64,000 nt of DNA, taken from Lachnospiraceae bacterium. Its GTDB lineage: Bacteria > Bacillota > Clostridia > Lachnospirales > Lachnospiraceae. Below the pieces are notes generated by a model. The model made no database searches. It saw only the letters and a program-made list of their open reading frames with translations, and had not been told where the DNA came from. Location: positions 34,960-98,959 of the forward strand of contig CABJAV010000010.1 in the NCBI GenBank assembly GCA_902363675.1. Direction: 5' to 3'. The translations under genes and the position numbers were made by a program. This document shows, in pieces, positions 7,935 to 16,452 of the stretch (positions are counted from its first letter, which is position 1; each line of letters begins with the position of its first letter).

Positions 7935-9368
7935 ATGAAGAAAACAAAGATTATTTGTACAATGGGACCTGCAACGGCAGATGATGAAGTATTAAAAGAG
8001 ATTATGCGAAGTGGCATGGATGTTGCCAGAATCAATTTTTCCCATGGAAATGGAGCGGAACATTTACCAAAAGTGGAACAGATAAAAAGACTTCGGAAAG
8101 AATTAGGATTACCGATTGCATTATTGCTCGATACAAGCGGACCGGAGATTCGTCTTGGGAATTTTGAAAACGATAAGATTCAACTGAATGCGGGAGATAT
8201 GTTTACACTGACTGCAAGAGAAATTACTGGAAATGAAAAAGAGGCATCCATCACTTACAAGAATCTGGTGAAGGATGTACAGCCGGGGATGCGTATTCTG
8301 ATCGATGATGGTTTGATTGAAATGCGTGTAAAAGAATTGACGGATACGGATATTGTATGTGAAGTGGAAAACGGAGGCGTGGTGTCCAACCATAAGGGAA
8401 TTAACGTTCCAGATGCTGAACTTACAATGCCTTATATCAGTGAAAAGGATCGTAACGATCTTATTTTCGGTGTGGAACAGGGCTTTGATTTTGTGGCAGC
8501 ATCCTTTGTCCGTTGTGCAGATGATATTGTTCAGCTTCGTAATCTTCTCAGCGAACATGGTGATAATGACATGAAGATTCTTGCTAAGATTGAGAATCGT
8601 CAGGGTGTGGATAACATTGATGAAATTCTGGCTGTCTCGGATGGCGTCATGGTTGCCAGAGGAGATATGGGTGTAGAAATCCCAATTCAGGAAGTTCCGG
8701 CCATCCAGAAATTGATCATTAAAAAGGTGTACAATGCAGGAAAAATTGTTATCACAGCAACACAGATGCTGGATTCCATGATGAAAAATCCGCGTCCGAC
8801 CAGAGCGGAAGCAACGGATGTTGCAAATGCAATTTATGACGGTACCAGTGCAATCATGCTTTCCGGAGAGACTGCTGCCGGCAAATATCCGGTACAGGCA
8901 GTAAAGACGATGGCCGAAATTGCTGAGTATACCGAAAATGACATTGATTATGTAAAACGTTTCCGCCAGTTAGAAAAATTGCCAAAAGATGATGTTACAG
9001 ATGCCATTTCTCATGCAACCTGCATGACAGCAATTGATATTAATGCATCTGCAATTGTTACAGTCACAAAGTCGGGCAGAACAGCCCGTATGATATCCAG
9101 GTATCGCCCAAATTCACCAATCATCGGATGCACCCCATCTGAACATACATATCGTCAGATGAGTTTGTCCTGGGGCGTTATTCCTCTGATGATCAAGGAG
9201 GAGACCAGCACGGATGTATTATTTGCCAATGCAATGAAGCGCGCAGAGAAAGAAGGCTATCTGAAAGAAGGTGAACTTGCTGTTATTACCGCAGGTGTAC
9301 CGCTTGGAATGTCAGGAACTACAAATCTGATCCGTGTGGCTGTGGCAGGACAATGCGAGTCATTATAA
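7935..9368 (+). CDS. pyk: Pyruvate kinase
   Basis: The 477-residue enzyme converts phosphoenolpyruvate and ADP to pyruvate and ATP, the last step of glycolysis. Visible family motifs are KIICTMGPA at the N-terminus, DTSGPEIR, the Mg2+-binding region MVARGDMGVEI near residue 240, and ITATQMLDSM. The length is that of the classical form; the extra C-terminal PEP-utiliser-like domain found in bacilli is absent. It ends in a strong terminator. In an organism with a PPi-type phosphofructokinase (28.7 kb) this ATP-yielding step matters for the energy balance of glycolysis. Confidence 0.95.
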   Translation: MKKTKIICTMGPATADDEVLKEIMRSGMDVARINFSHGNGAEHLPKVEQIKRLRKELGLPIALLLDTSGPEIRLGNFENDKIQLNAGDMFTLTAREITGNEKEASITYKNLVKDVQPGMRILIDDGLIEMRVKELTDTDIVCEVENGGVVSNHKGINVPDAELTMPYISEKDRNDLIFGVEQGFDFVAASFVRCADDIVQLRNLLSEHGDNDMKILAKIENRQGVDNIDEILAVSDGVMVARGDMGVEIPIQEVPAIQKLIIKKVYNAGKIVITATQMLDSMMKNPRPTRAEATDVANAIYDGTSAIMLSGETAAGKYPVQAVKTMAEIAEYTENDIDYVKRFRQLEKLPKDDVTDAISHATCMTAIDINASAIVTVTKSGRTARMISRYRPNSPIIGCTPSEHTYRQMSLSWGVIPLMIKEETSTDVLFANAMKRAEKEGYLKEGELAVITAGVPLGMSGTTNLIRVAVAGQCESL

Positions 9369-9452
9369 ATTTATTGTAAAACAGACAACGAAACACTTGT
9401 TCGGTGATGCAGGCTGTGCTATGATAAGCAGGTTGCAGGAAAAGTGTAATGA

Positions 9453-9494
9453 AGGTTGGAAATCATACATTTGCATGTGATTTCCAACTTTTTT
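9453..9494 (+). terminator. Intrinsic terminator of pyk
   Basis: A 15-bp stem (9453-9467 with 9476-9490, two G-U pairs) with loop CATTTGCA runs into six Ts. Confidence 0.9.
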
Positions 9495-9501
9495 AATGTG
9501 T

Positions 9502-9534
9502 GATAGTGTCAAGTTTTCTATGAAAACTTGATAT
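9502..9534 (+). repeat. Palindromic 5'-UTR repeat, copy 1
   Basis: GATAGTG is followed by the perfect inverted repeat TCAAGTTTTC-TAT-GAAAACTTGA and then TAT, 17 bases before a nuclease start codon. A 33-base copy with one mismatch lies at 46148-46180 before bioY. Confidence 0.6.
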
Positions 9535-9550
9535 GCAGGGAGAAATTAAT

Positions 9551-10453
9551 ATGAGAAAAAGAAATCATTATCCGGTTGCGGCGTTTTTGCTGTTGCTTGC
9601 ATTATTGTTTGGTGGCTGCAGCTATAAGCAACCGGGACTGGATACACAGGCTATACAGGAAAATACACAGAAATCATACGAATTGACAGATATCCCGGCT
9701 TATGCGGGAAATTCATTTGTTATACTTGATGATAACAAGCCGGCGTTTTCAAAAAAAGATCGGGAGCGGACAGATGCGTTTGAGACATACAGTGATCTTG
9801 ATGAACTCGGACGCTGTGGTGTAGCCTATGCAAATATTTGTAAGGAACTTATGCCGACCGAGGAACGTGGGGCAATCGGTATGGTAAAACCAACCGGATG
9901 GCACACCGTAAAATATGACAATGTAGAGGGAAAATATCTGTATAACCGATGTCATCTTATTGGTTATCAGCTTGCGGGAGAGAACGCAAATGAAAAGAAT
10001 CTGATTACAGGCACGCGTTATCTGAATGTGACCGGGATGCTGAAATTTGAAGATCAGGTGGCAGACTATGTAAATGAGACGAATCATCATGTACTTTATC
10101 GTGTGACACCGGTTTTTGAGGGCGATAATCTTGTAGCATCCGGCGTTGAGATGGAGGCATATTCAGTCGAGGACAAAGGAGAAGGTGTTTCTTTTCATGT
10201 GTTTTTATATAATGTACAACCGGGAATTACGATTGATTATGCCACAGGTGAAAGCTGGCTCGACGATTCTAAAACGACAGAAGATAACGAAAAAACCTTA
10301 AATTACGTGTTGAATACCAATACGCACAAATTTCATAAAGGAAATTGTGAAAGCGTTAGGGATATTGCTGACAGTAATAAGGAGGTTTATACCGGGAATC
10401 GTGGGGATTTAATAAATATGGGATATGAACCTTGTAAAAGATGTAAACCTTGA
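9551..10453 (+). CDS. Secreted DNA/RNA non-specific endonuclease lipoprotein
   Basis: The 300-residue protein starts at ATG 9551, 8 bases after AGGGAG; an earlier in-frame start at 9533 would overlap the ribosome site. It has a lipoprotein signal peptide ending in LLFGGC, so it should be anchored outside the membrane. The central domain is the DNA/RNA non-specific endonuclease fold, with YNRCHLIGYQLAGENANEKN as the His-metal motif region. The last 45 residues (from about LNTNTHKFHKGNC) form a small Cys/His module ending CKRCKP, a usual partner of this nuclease domain in Firmicutes. It may serve nutrient scavenging or competition. Its 5'-UTR holds the palindromic repeat shared with bioY. Confidence 0.85.
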   Translation: MRKRNHYPVAAFLLLLALLFGGCSYKQPGLDTQAIQENTQKSYELTDIPAYAGNSFVILDDNKPAFSKKDRERTDAFETYSDLDELGRCGVAYANICKELMPTEERGAIGMVKPTGWHTVKYDNVEGKYLYNRCHLIGYQLAGENANEKNLITGTRYLNVTGMLKFEDQVADYVNETNHHVLYRVTPVFEGDNLVASGVEMEAYSVEDKGEGVSFHVFLYNVQPGITIDYATGESWLDDSKTTEDNEKTLNYVLNTNTHKFHKGNCESVRDIADSNKEVYTGNRGDLINMGYEPCKRCKP

Positions 10454-10620
10454 TTAAATATGAAAAATATACTAAAATTAACCATATTTAAAAGAAAATT
10501 AATCTGATATCATCAAACAGGGGTTAGATGTAGTTGTTGGCGGCGATGAATATGCATGTGCCCTTTTAACATATTTTTACTCAAAACACAACAAGTAGTT
10601 TTAAAAACTATATTAAGAGG

Positions 10621-10649
10621 TAGACAAAAACTATGAAATAGAGTACAAT
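10621..10649 (+). promoter_or_regulatory. Predicted promoter of the acyltransferase-GT8 operon
   Basis: TAGACA (10621-10626), a 17-base spacer and TACAAT (10644-10649) precede the first start codon by 27 bases. The 223-base gap before this gene holds no other recognisable feature. Confidence 0.6.
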
Positions 10650-10676
10650 ATTATATGTTGAGTAAGGGGATGGAAT

Positions 10677-11474
10677 ATGCACGAGAAACAACAAGTAATC
10701 TATTACCGGGATGAGTTAAACGACGAGTTTTCGGATGGGCATATTGATGCGAAAAAAATAGATGGAAATTATCGATATATAAGGGATGACAGTCCGATCG
10801 GTAAGGCAGTTCATATATTCTGGTATCGCATCATTGCGACACCTTTGGCGTGGCTTTATATGAAGCTGCATTTTCATCATAAGATAGTAAACCGGTATTT
10901 TCTAAAGAGGGCAGAGGGGGCTTATTATATCTATGGAAATCATACGCATTTTCTGGCAGATGCACTCGTTCCTACTATGGTAAATTTCCCAAAAGATGTG
11001 TCAGTGATTGTACATCCAGATAATGTGTCGATGCCGGTGCTTGGTAGAATCACGCCTACGCTTGGCGGCTTGCCTTTGCCGGATGATAAAGAAGCGATGA
11101 AACATTTTATCGAGGCGCTGGAGAAACGGGTGGCACAGAAACGGTGTGTAATGATTTATCCTGAAGCACATATCTGGCCGTTTTATACCGATATACGTCC
11201 GTTTAAAGATACATCATTTCGCTATCCAATTCAGCATAATCTGCCGGTATTCTCAATGACGAACACCTATCAGAAGAGAAGGTTTTCAAGTAAACCGAAG
11301 ATGGTGACATATATTGACGGACCGTTTTATGCAGACACATCACTTCCAGTACGACAACAGAAGAAAATGCTGCGGGATCTGGTGTATGAAACCATGAAAA
11401 AGCGGGCAAAGAATAATACTGTAGTTTGCATCCGTTATGAAAAAGTGACAGAGGATTCAGGAGAAATTTTATGA
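10677..11474 (+). CDS. PlsC-type 1-acylglycerol-3-phosphate acyltransferase family protein
   Basis: The 265-residue protein has the acyltransferase block I NHTHFLAD near residue 88 (an H-X4-D catalytic motif) and YPEAHIW near 161, which matches the FPEGT-like block III. A hydrophobic stretch around residues 40-65 (YRIIATPLAWLYMKLHF) suggests membrane association. It is the first gene of a tight operon: its stop overlaps the next start by 4 bases. The acyl acceptor is unknown; because both following genes carry glycosyltransferase domains, a sugar-containing lipid is a reasonable inference. Ribosome site AAGGGGA precedes the ATG. Confidence 0.8.
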   Translation: MHEKQQVIYYRDELNDEFSDGHIDAKKIDGNYRYIRDDSPIGKAVHIFWYRIIATPLAWLYMKLHFHHKIVNRYFLKRAEGAYYIYGNHTHFLADALVPTMVNFPKDVSVIVHPDNVSMPVLGRITPTLGGLPLPDDKEAMKHFIEALEKRVAQKRCVMIYPEAHIWPFYTDIRPFKDTSFRYPIQHNLPVFSMTNTYQKRRFSSKPKMVTYIDGPFYADTSLPVRQQKKMLRDLVYETMKKRAKNNTVVCIRYEKVTEDSGEIL

Positions 11475-12307
11475 TAAATATACTTTTCTCAGGAAATGGT
11501 AAAGTGTTTGACGGGGTACTGACCTGTATACTTTCTATTCTGAAGAGAACGAAGACTATTGAGCCGTTTTGCATCTATGTATATACGATGGATGTGACAA
11601 GAATCAAACCGGAATATACACCAATCTCCGGGGAGATGATTGAATTCCTGGATGGAGTAGCGAAAGAATATAATGCAAAAAACCAGGTTCTGCGAGTTGA
11701 TGTGACGGATTTGTACGAACAGTATTTTGCAAAATGTCCGAATGAAGATGCGTATTGTTCGCCGTACACATTGCTTCGCCTTTTCGCAGATCTGGTTCCG
11801 GGGATGCCGGATAAATTGTTATATCTGGATGTGGATATTTTGTTCCAGCATGATATAGAGATGCTTTATAACATTAATGTGACCGACTATGAATATGCAG
11901 CAGCACGGGATCATTACGGCAAGTATCTGATTAATCCGAATTACATTAATGCAGGGGTATTGCTTTTGAATCTTGCAAAAATAAAAGAGACGGGATTGTT
12001 GGTGAAAGCTCGCAAGCTGATTCAGACGAAAAAACTGATGTTTGCTGATCAAAGTGCAATCAGCCGCAGTACGACAAAAAAGAAAATGCTGCCACAGAAG
12101 TTTAATGATCAGAAATTTTTGCATAAGCATACAGTTGTACGACATTTCTCAAAGCGGCTTTTTTATCTGCCATACCCACATACCGCAAATGTGAAACAAT
12201 GGAATGTGAGTCAGATACATCGAATTTTTCATTACTATGTATTTGATGATATTTTATATGATTATATTTATTTAAAGAAAAAGTATGAACAAAACGAGGA
12301 GCGTTAA
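11471..12307 (+). CDS. Family 8 glycosyltransferase
   Basis: The 278-residue GT8 (LgtC/glycogenin-like) protein begins NILFSGNGKVFDGVL, the usual nucleotide-sugar-binding first strand, and has the metal-binding DXD motif in LYLDVDILF near residue 119, followed by INAGVLLLNL. GT8 enzymes transfer glucose or galactose from UDP-sugars with retention. The start overlaps the stop of the upstream acyltransferase (ATGA), so the two are translationally coupled, and the next gene starts 2 bases after its stop. The sequence also keeps the late ADQSAISR block. The acceptor is not predictable. Confidence 0.85.
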   Translation: MINILFSGNGKVFDGVLTCILSILKRTKTIEPFCIYVYTMDVTRIKPEYTPISGEMIEFLDGVAKEYNAKNQVLRVDVTDLYEQYFAKCPNEDAYCSPYTLLRLFADLVPGMPDKLLYLDVDILFQHDIEMLYNINVTDYEYAAARDHYGKYLINPNYINAGVLLLNLAKIKETGLLVKARKLIQTKKLMFADQSAISRSTTKKKMLPQKFNDQKFLHKHTVVRHFSKRLFYLPYPHTANVKQWNVSQIHRIFHYYVFDDILYDYIYLKKKYEQNEER

Positions 12308-12309
12308 TC

Positions 12310-14097
12310 ATGAAAAAAGAAAGAAGAGTGCCGATTTTTTTTGCATGTGATGAAAATTTTGTAAAATATACGGTTGTAGCATTGGAGTCTATGATTGCAA
12401 ATGCTTCTACAGAGAGAAAATATATTATCCATATATTAAATACCGATATTTCTGAAAATATGAAACAGGTTTTATACCATATGGCAAATGACAACTTTGA
12501 AATACAGTTTAATAATGTGACCAATTATCTGCGAACGATTCATGAAAAGTTGCCGATTCGTGACTACTATTCGCATACAACTTATTATCGTTTTTTCATT
12601 GCAGAAATGTTCCCGGAATATGAGAAGGCAATTTATATTGACAGTGATACCATTGTAAAAGGCGATATTTCCCGGTTGTACGATTTTGATCTTGGAGACA
12701 ATTATGTGGGCGGGGTTAATGATCAGGTTGTAGTACAGGATCCTATATTTGGAGATTATGTAGAAAAAGTATTAGGCGTAGAAAGAAATAATTATTTTAA
12801 TGCAGGTCTTTTACTGATTAACTGTGACCAGTTTCGTAAAAATAACGTGCTTGACCAGTTTTGTAAGTTGCTTCATATGTATAATTTTGTTGTGGCGCAG
12901 GATCAGGATTATTTAAATGTCATCTGCCATAATAAAGTGCTTTGGCTTCCACAGGTGTGGAATACGGAAGTTTTTGGTGAGATTGCACCAAAGGAAGAAG
13001 ATATTTGTATTTTGCATTACAATCTGGCTGCAAAGCCTTGGCATTACAAAGATTGCCGTATGCAACAGTATTTCTGGAAGTATGCAGAACGTTCCGGTGT
13101 ATATCCGGAAATATTAAAAGAACTTGAGACTTATACCGATGAACAGAGAGCAGAAGATATGGCTTCTGGCGCAAATCTGCTGGAACTTGCAAAGCAGGAA
13201 ATTGCAAAAGAAAATAATTATCTGAATCTTGTACAGAGCGGAAAATTAAAATCGGAAGACAGAATTGAAGTGTTGGACAAGATTGCAATGCTGGAAAGAG
13301 AAGGCCGTTTTGATGAAGATGTAGAAGAAGATCCGCCGTCTAAAGAATTGAAACCGGAAGACATTGATTATCTGCGCAAGAAATGGAGTAGTAAGATTAA
13401 GACGAAACTGACTTATCGTGTTGCAAGAAGTTTTATGAATAACATTATTGCAAATAAGCAGCTGATTATCAAAGATGTGATTGGCATTGAACATATGAAC
13501 GCACTGGATTCGGGTGCGGTCATTACCTGTAATCATTTTAATGCATTTGACAGTTTTGCAATCCAGATTGCATATGAGAAATCAAAGCAAAAGAAAAAGC
13601 GCAGACTGTATCGTGTGATTCGAGAAGGAAATTACACTAATTTCCCGGGCTTTTATGGAATGCTTATGCGAAACTGTTATACATTTCCATTAAGTTCAAA
13701 CAAAGAGACAATGAAGAAATTTTTACATTCGATGGATGCTGTATTGCAACATGGAGATTTCATGGTTGTTTATCCGGAACAGAGTATGTGGTGGAATTAC
13801 CGCAAACCAAAGCCTTTGAAGAAAGGGGCATATACATTTGCAGCGCAGAATCATGTGCCGGTGTTGCCGTGTTTTATTACGATGCAGGACAGTGACATTT
13901 TGGGGGATGATGGATTTTATATTCAGGAGTATACGATTCATATTGCACCTGCAATTTATCCAGATCCAAATAAGAGCCGTGCAGTAAATATCGAAGAAAT
14001 GCGTCAGAAAAATTATGAGGTCTGGAAAGAAATCTACGAAAAAACATATGGAGAACCGTTGGTATATGAATGCGATGATATGCCTACAATTGCATAG
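12310..14097 (+). CDS. Fusion of GT8 glycosyltransferase and PlsC-type acyltransferase
   Basis: One 595-residue chain combines two enzymes. Residues 1 to about 275 are a GT8 domain starting RVPIFFACDENFVKYT, with DXD in YIDSDTIVKGD near residue 112, YFNAGLLLINCD, and a late LHYNLAAKPWHY block. A charged helical linker (about 280-370) joins it to an acyltransferase domain with NHFNAFD (H-X4-D) near residue 408 and YPEQSMWW near 487. It closes the acyltransferase-GT8 operon. The fusion implies that glycosylation and acylation act on the same product or at the same site on the membrane. All visible catalytic motifs are present in both halves, so neither looks degenerate. Confidence 0.85.
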   Translation: MKKERRVPIFFACDENFVKYTVVALESMIANASTERKYIIHILNTDISENMKQVLYHMANDNFEIQFNNVTNYLRTIHEKLPIRDYYSHTTYYRFFIAEMFPEYEKAIYIDSDTIVKGDISRLYDFDLGDNYVGGVNDQVVVQDPIFGDYVEKVLGVERNNYFNAGLLLINCDQFRKNNVLDQFCKLLHMYNFVVAQDQDYLNVICHNKVLWLPQVWNTEVFGEIAPKEEDICILHYNLAAKPWHYKDCRMQQYFWKYAERSGVYPEILKELETYTDEQRAEDMASGANLLELAKQEIAKENNYLNLVQSGKLKSEDRIEVLDKIAMLEREGRFDEDVEEDPPSKELKPEDIDYLRKKWSSKIKTKLTYRVARSFMNNIIANKQLIIKDVIGIEHMNALDSGAVITCNHFNAFDSFAIQIAYEKSKQKKKRRLYRVIREGNYTNFPGFYGMLMRNCYTFPLSSNKETMKKFLHSMDAVLQHGDFMVVYPEQSMWWNYRKPKPLKKGAYTFAAQNHVPVLPCFITMQDSDILGDDGFYIQEYTIHIAPAIYPDPNKSRAVNIEEMRQKNYEVWKEIYEKTYGEPLVYECDDMPTIA

Positions 14098-14103
14098 ATA
14101 GTA

Positions 14104-14145
14104 CCATTGGAAGTGACATAGACAGAACCAATGGGAATATTTTCT
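14104..14145 (+). terminator. Terminator-like hairpin after the GT8 operon
   Basis: CCATTGG (14104-14110) pairs with CCAATGG (14128-14134) across a 17-base loop and is followed by a T-rich tract (14140-14150). The loop is long, so strength is uncertain. Confidence 0.5.
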
Positions 14146-14259
14146 TTTCTTTCATAAATTGTTGTTTCATAATGAATCATATTCTAACATATTTTAAGTA
14201 GATTGTCATGAATCGTTTGAAACCGGAATCGTTTTTGGCAAAAACATATCAAAATCATC

Positions 14260-14354
14260 TTGCATTCTCGCTGAAAAATAATTATAATGAAATAGTAAAT
14301 AAATATAAAGAAAGAAAAGCCAATGGTGGCGCATCCTATGGATGCGTCTTTTTT
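14260..14354 (+). promoter_or_regulatory. Promoter followed by an intrinsic terminator in the leader of the LuxR gene
   Basis: TTGCAT (14260-14265), a 17-base spacer and TATAAT (14283-14288) form a good promoter. About 35 bases after the expected start site a GGCGCATCC-TAT-GGATGCGTC hairpin (14328-14348) runs into six Ts (to 14354), 48 bases before the gene. Either this is an attenuator or it makes a very short RNA. Confidence 0.55.
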
Positions 14355-14402
14355 CTTATCAGAAGAACAAATGTACGTATTATTTTCGGGAGAACCTATA
14401 CA

Positions 14403-15152
14403 ATGAAAAATCTAGGAACCAATGAATGGACAATCTTGAATAACATCATATACAAAATATATACAACAGAGCATTTTGATGAGATGCGTCTTGTTTTACT
14501 GGAAGAATTACGAGTGTTGATTGATTTTGACAGTGCAGATTTTTATGTAGCTGCGGAACATGATGAAAAAAAACTCGCACATCCTGTAAAATTGGATATG
14601 GAGTGTGATTTTGCCCAGGAATACGAACAATTGGATGCAAGCAGGGGGATCCTTTTCAGCGGGAAATCTCTGATTTATCGTGAAACAGATCTAGTCAGTG
14701 ATGAAGCAAGAATGGCAACCGATTATTATCAGCATGTGTTCAAACCAAATAACTGGCATTATTCTTTGCAGATGGTCATTGCGAAAGATCATCATTTTCT
14801 TGGCGTGATTACATTTTATCGTTCTATTGGAAAAGAAAATTTTCATTATGATGATATTTTTATTTTGGATATGCTGAAAAACCACCTGGCTTTTCAGCTG
14901 GAAAAACATCATATGTTTGGAGAGGATGAACAGGAAAAGCTGACTGTATCTCAAGCAGTCGAGAAATATAATCTTACAAGAAGAGAGAGTACCATATTAC
15001 GCATGTTGATGAGTGGACGGGAAAATGCAGTAATCTGTGAGGAATTAGTAATCAGTGCCAATACACTGAAAAAACATATTTTAAACATTTATCGGAAGTT
15101 AGGTATACGGAATCGTGTGCAATTGTTCAAGATGATTAAAGAAAGGGAATAA
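14403..15152 (+). CDS. LuxR/GerE-type transcriptional regulator
   Basis: The 249-residue protein starts at ATG 14403, with GGGAG 10 bases upstream. The frame extends further 5' but that part would run through a terminator hairpin and has no ribosome site. The C-terminal 60 residues are a GerE helix-turn-helix (LTRRESTILRMLMSGREN, then ISANTLKKHILNIYRKLGI). The N-terminal 180 residues look like a GAF-type sensory domain (VLIDFDSADFYVA), without a phosphoacceptor receiver domain. The signal and targets are unknown; neighbours give no clear clue. Confidence 0.8.
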   Translation: MKNLGTNEWTILNNIIYKIYTTEHFDEMRLVLLEELRVLIDFDSADFYVAAEHDEKKLAHPVKLDMECDFAQEYEQLDASRGILFSGKSLIYRETDLVSDEARMATDYYQHVFKPNNWHYSLQMVIAKDHHFLGVITFYRSIGKENFHYDDIFILDMLKNHLAFQLEKHHMFGEDEQEKLTVSQAVEKYNLTRRESTILRMLMSGRENAVICEELVISANTLKKHILNIYRKLGIRNRVQLFKMIKERE

Positions 15153-15179
15153 TCTTTGAAAAATTAGGGAAAAGCGACC

Positions 15180-15208
15180 TTGTGACAAATTGGATACAAT
15201 GGTATAAT
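15180..15208 (+). promoter_or_regulatory. Predicted promoter of the rhodanese-TtcA gene
   Basis: TTGTGA (15180-15185), 17 bases, TATAAT (15203-15208), about 60 bases before the start codon. Confidence 0.55.
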
Positions 15209-15269
15209 CATTCTTAACGACTGTATACAAGAAGAGTGAGTATAAAAATCCAGTCAAGAGGATATAAGA

Positions 15270-16442
15270 ATGTATCGAAAAACAATAGATGATTTAATGA
15301 CAGAAAAACGTGAGAAACTGGTTATTGATCTGCGAAGTGAGGAGGATTTTTCCAAAGAAACTTATCCACAGGCAAAGAATATTTATTGGGAGAATTTTGC
15401 GGAGCATGAGGCTGAGATTCCTAAGAATATGCCAGTTTATCTGATATGTTATACAGGTCAGAGAAGCGATGAAATCGCAGAAGAGTATGAGCAGCGTGGT
15501 TATGAAATATACAGTATTCAGGAAGGATATCGTGCCTATTTGCGCAAAAAACTCGCAGATTTCATGAAGGATGATGACGAAAAAGAAGAGCGTCTTGCAG
15601 ATAAGGCCAAAGACGCGGAACGTAGTATCATTAAGAAATTCAAGAAAACTGTTTGGAGACCATTCACAAAAGCGATTAATGAGTATGAGATGATTCAGGA
15701 CGGAGACAAGATCGCAGTATGTATCTCCGGGGGAAAAGATTCTATGCTGATGGCAAAATTATTTCAGGAATTGGAGCGGCATGGCAGAAAGAATTTTGAA
15801 GTTGTATTTCTGGTAATGAATCCGGGATATAACGAAATTAACTATCAGACGATTCTGAATAATGCAAAGATGCTGAATATTCCAATCACGGTTTTCCGTA
15901 CTGAAATATTTGACACGGTGGCTGATATTACAGACTCACCGTGTTATTTGTGTGCACGTATGCGTCGTGGCTATTTGTATAGCAAGGCGCAGGAGCTTGG
16001 TTGCAATAAGATTGCTTTGGGACATCATTTTGATGATGTAATCGAAACAATTGTCATGGGAATGTTATATGGGGCTCAGATTCAGACGATGATGCCAAAA
16101 CTTCACAGCACGAATTTTCTGGGCATGGAGTTGATTCGTCCACTTTATCTGGTGCGCGAGGCTGATATCATTCATTGGGCAAGGTACAATGATCTGCATT
16201 TTATTCAGTGTGCCTGCCGCTTTACAGAAAACTGTGCATCCTGCGGAGGAACAGAGAAGGGATCAAAGAGAGCAGAAATAAAGGCGATGATCCACGAACT
16301 GGAAAGACAGAATCCTTATGTTGCGAAGAATATATTCCGCAGTGTGGAAAATGTGAATTTGAATACGGTGATTGGATACAAAAAGGACGGCATAAGACAT
16401 AATTTCCTTGACACTTATGATAATATTGCAGATGAAAGGTAG
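15270..16442 (+). CDS. Rhodanese domain fused to TtcA-like tRNA 2-thiolation PP-loop ATPase
   Basis: Residues 1-95 are a rhodanese domain with its sulfur-carrying Cys in LICYTGQRSDE near residue 60. After a charged linker comes a PP-loop ATPase with SGGKDSM near residue 152, SPCYLCARMRRGYLY, GHHFDDVIET and a Cys-rich CACRFTENCASCGG segment. The CXXC pair and following Cys match the Fe-S site of TtcA, which makes 2-thiocytidine in tRNA. The fusion would let the sulfurtransferase hand persulfide directly to the thiolase. TtcA and other PP-loop thiolases are close relatives, so the exact tRNA base is an inference. The next gene begins 10 bases downstream. Confidence 0.8.
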   Translation: MYRKTIDDLMTEKREKLVIDLRSEEDFSKETYPQAKNIYWENFAEHEAEIPKNMPVYLICYTGQRSDEIAEEYEQRGYEIYSIQEGYRAYLRKKLADFMKDDDEKEERLADKAKDAERSIIKKFKKTVWRPFTKAINEYEMIQDGDKIAVCISGGKDSMLMAKLFQELERHGRKNFEVVFLVMNPGYNEINYQTILNNAKMLNIPITVFRTEIFDTVADITDSPCYLCARMRRGYLYSKAQELGCNKIALGHHFDDVIETIVMGMLYGAQIQTMMPKLHSTNFLGMELIRPLYLVREADIIHWARYNDLHFIQCACRFTENCASCGGTEKGSKRAEIKAMIHELERQNPYVAKNIFRSVENVNLNTVIGYKKDGIRHNFLDTYDNIADER

Positions 16443-16452
16443 GGGGTCTCGC

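Noticed and set aside
14208-14402. 65-residue N-terminal extension of the LuxR-type regulator
   Set aside because: It would translate through a promoter and a terminator hairpin and lacks a ribosome site; ATG 14403 is well placed.
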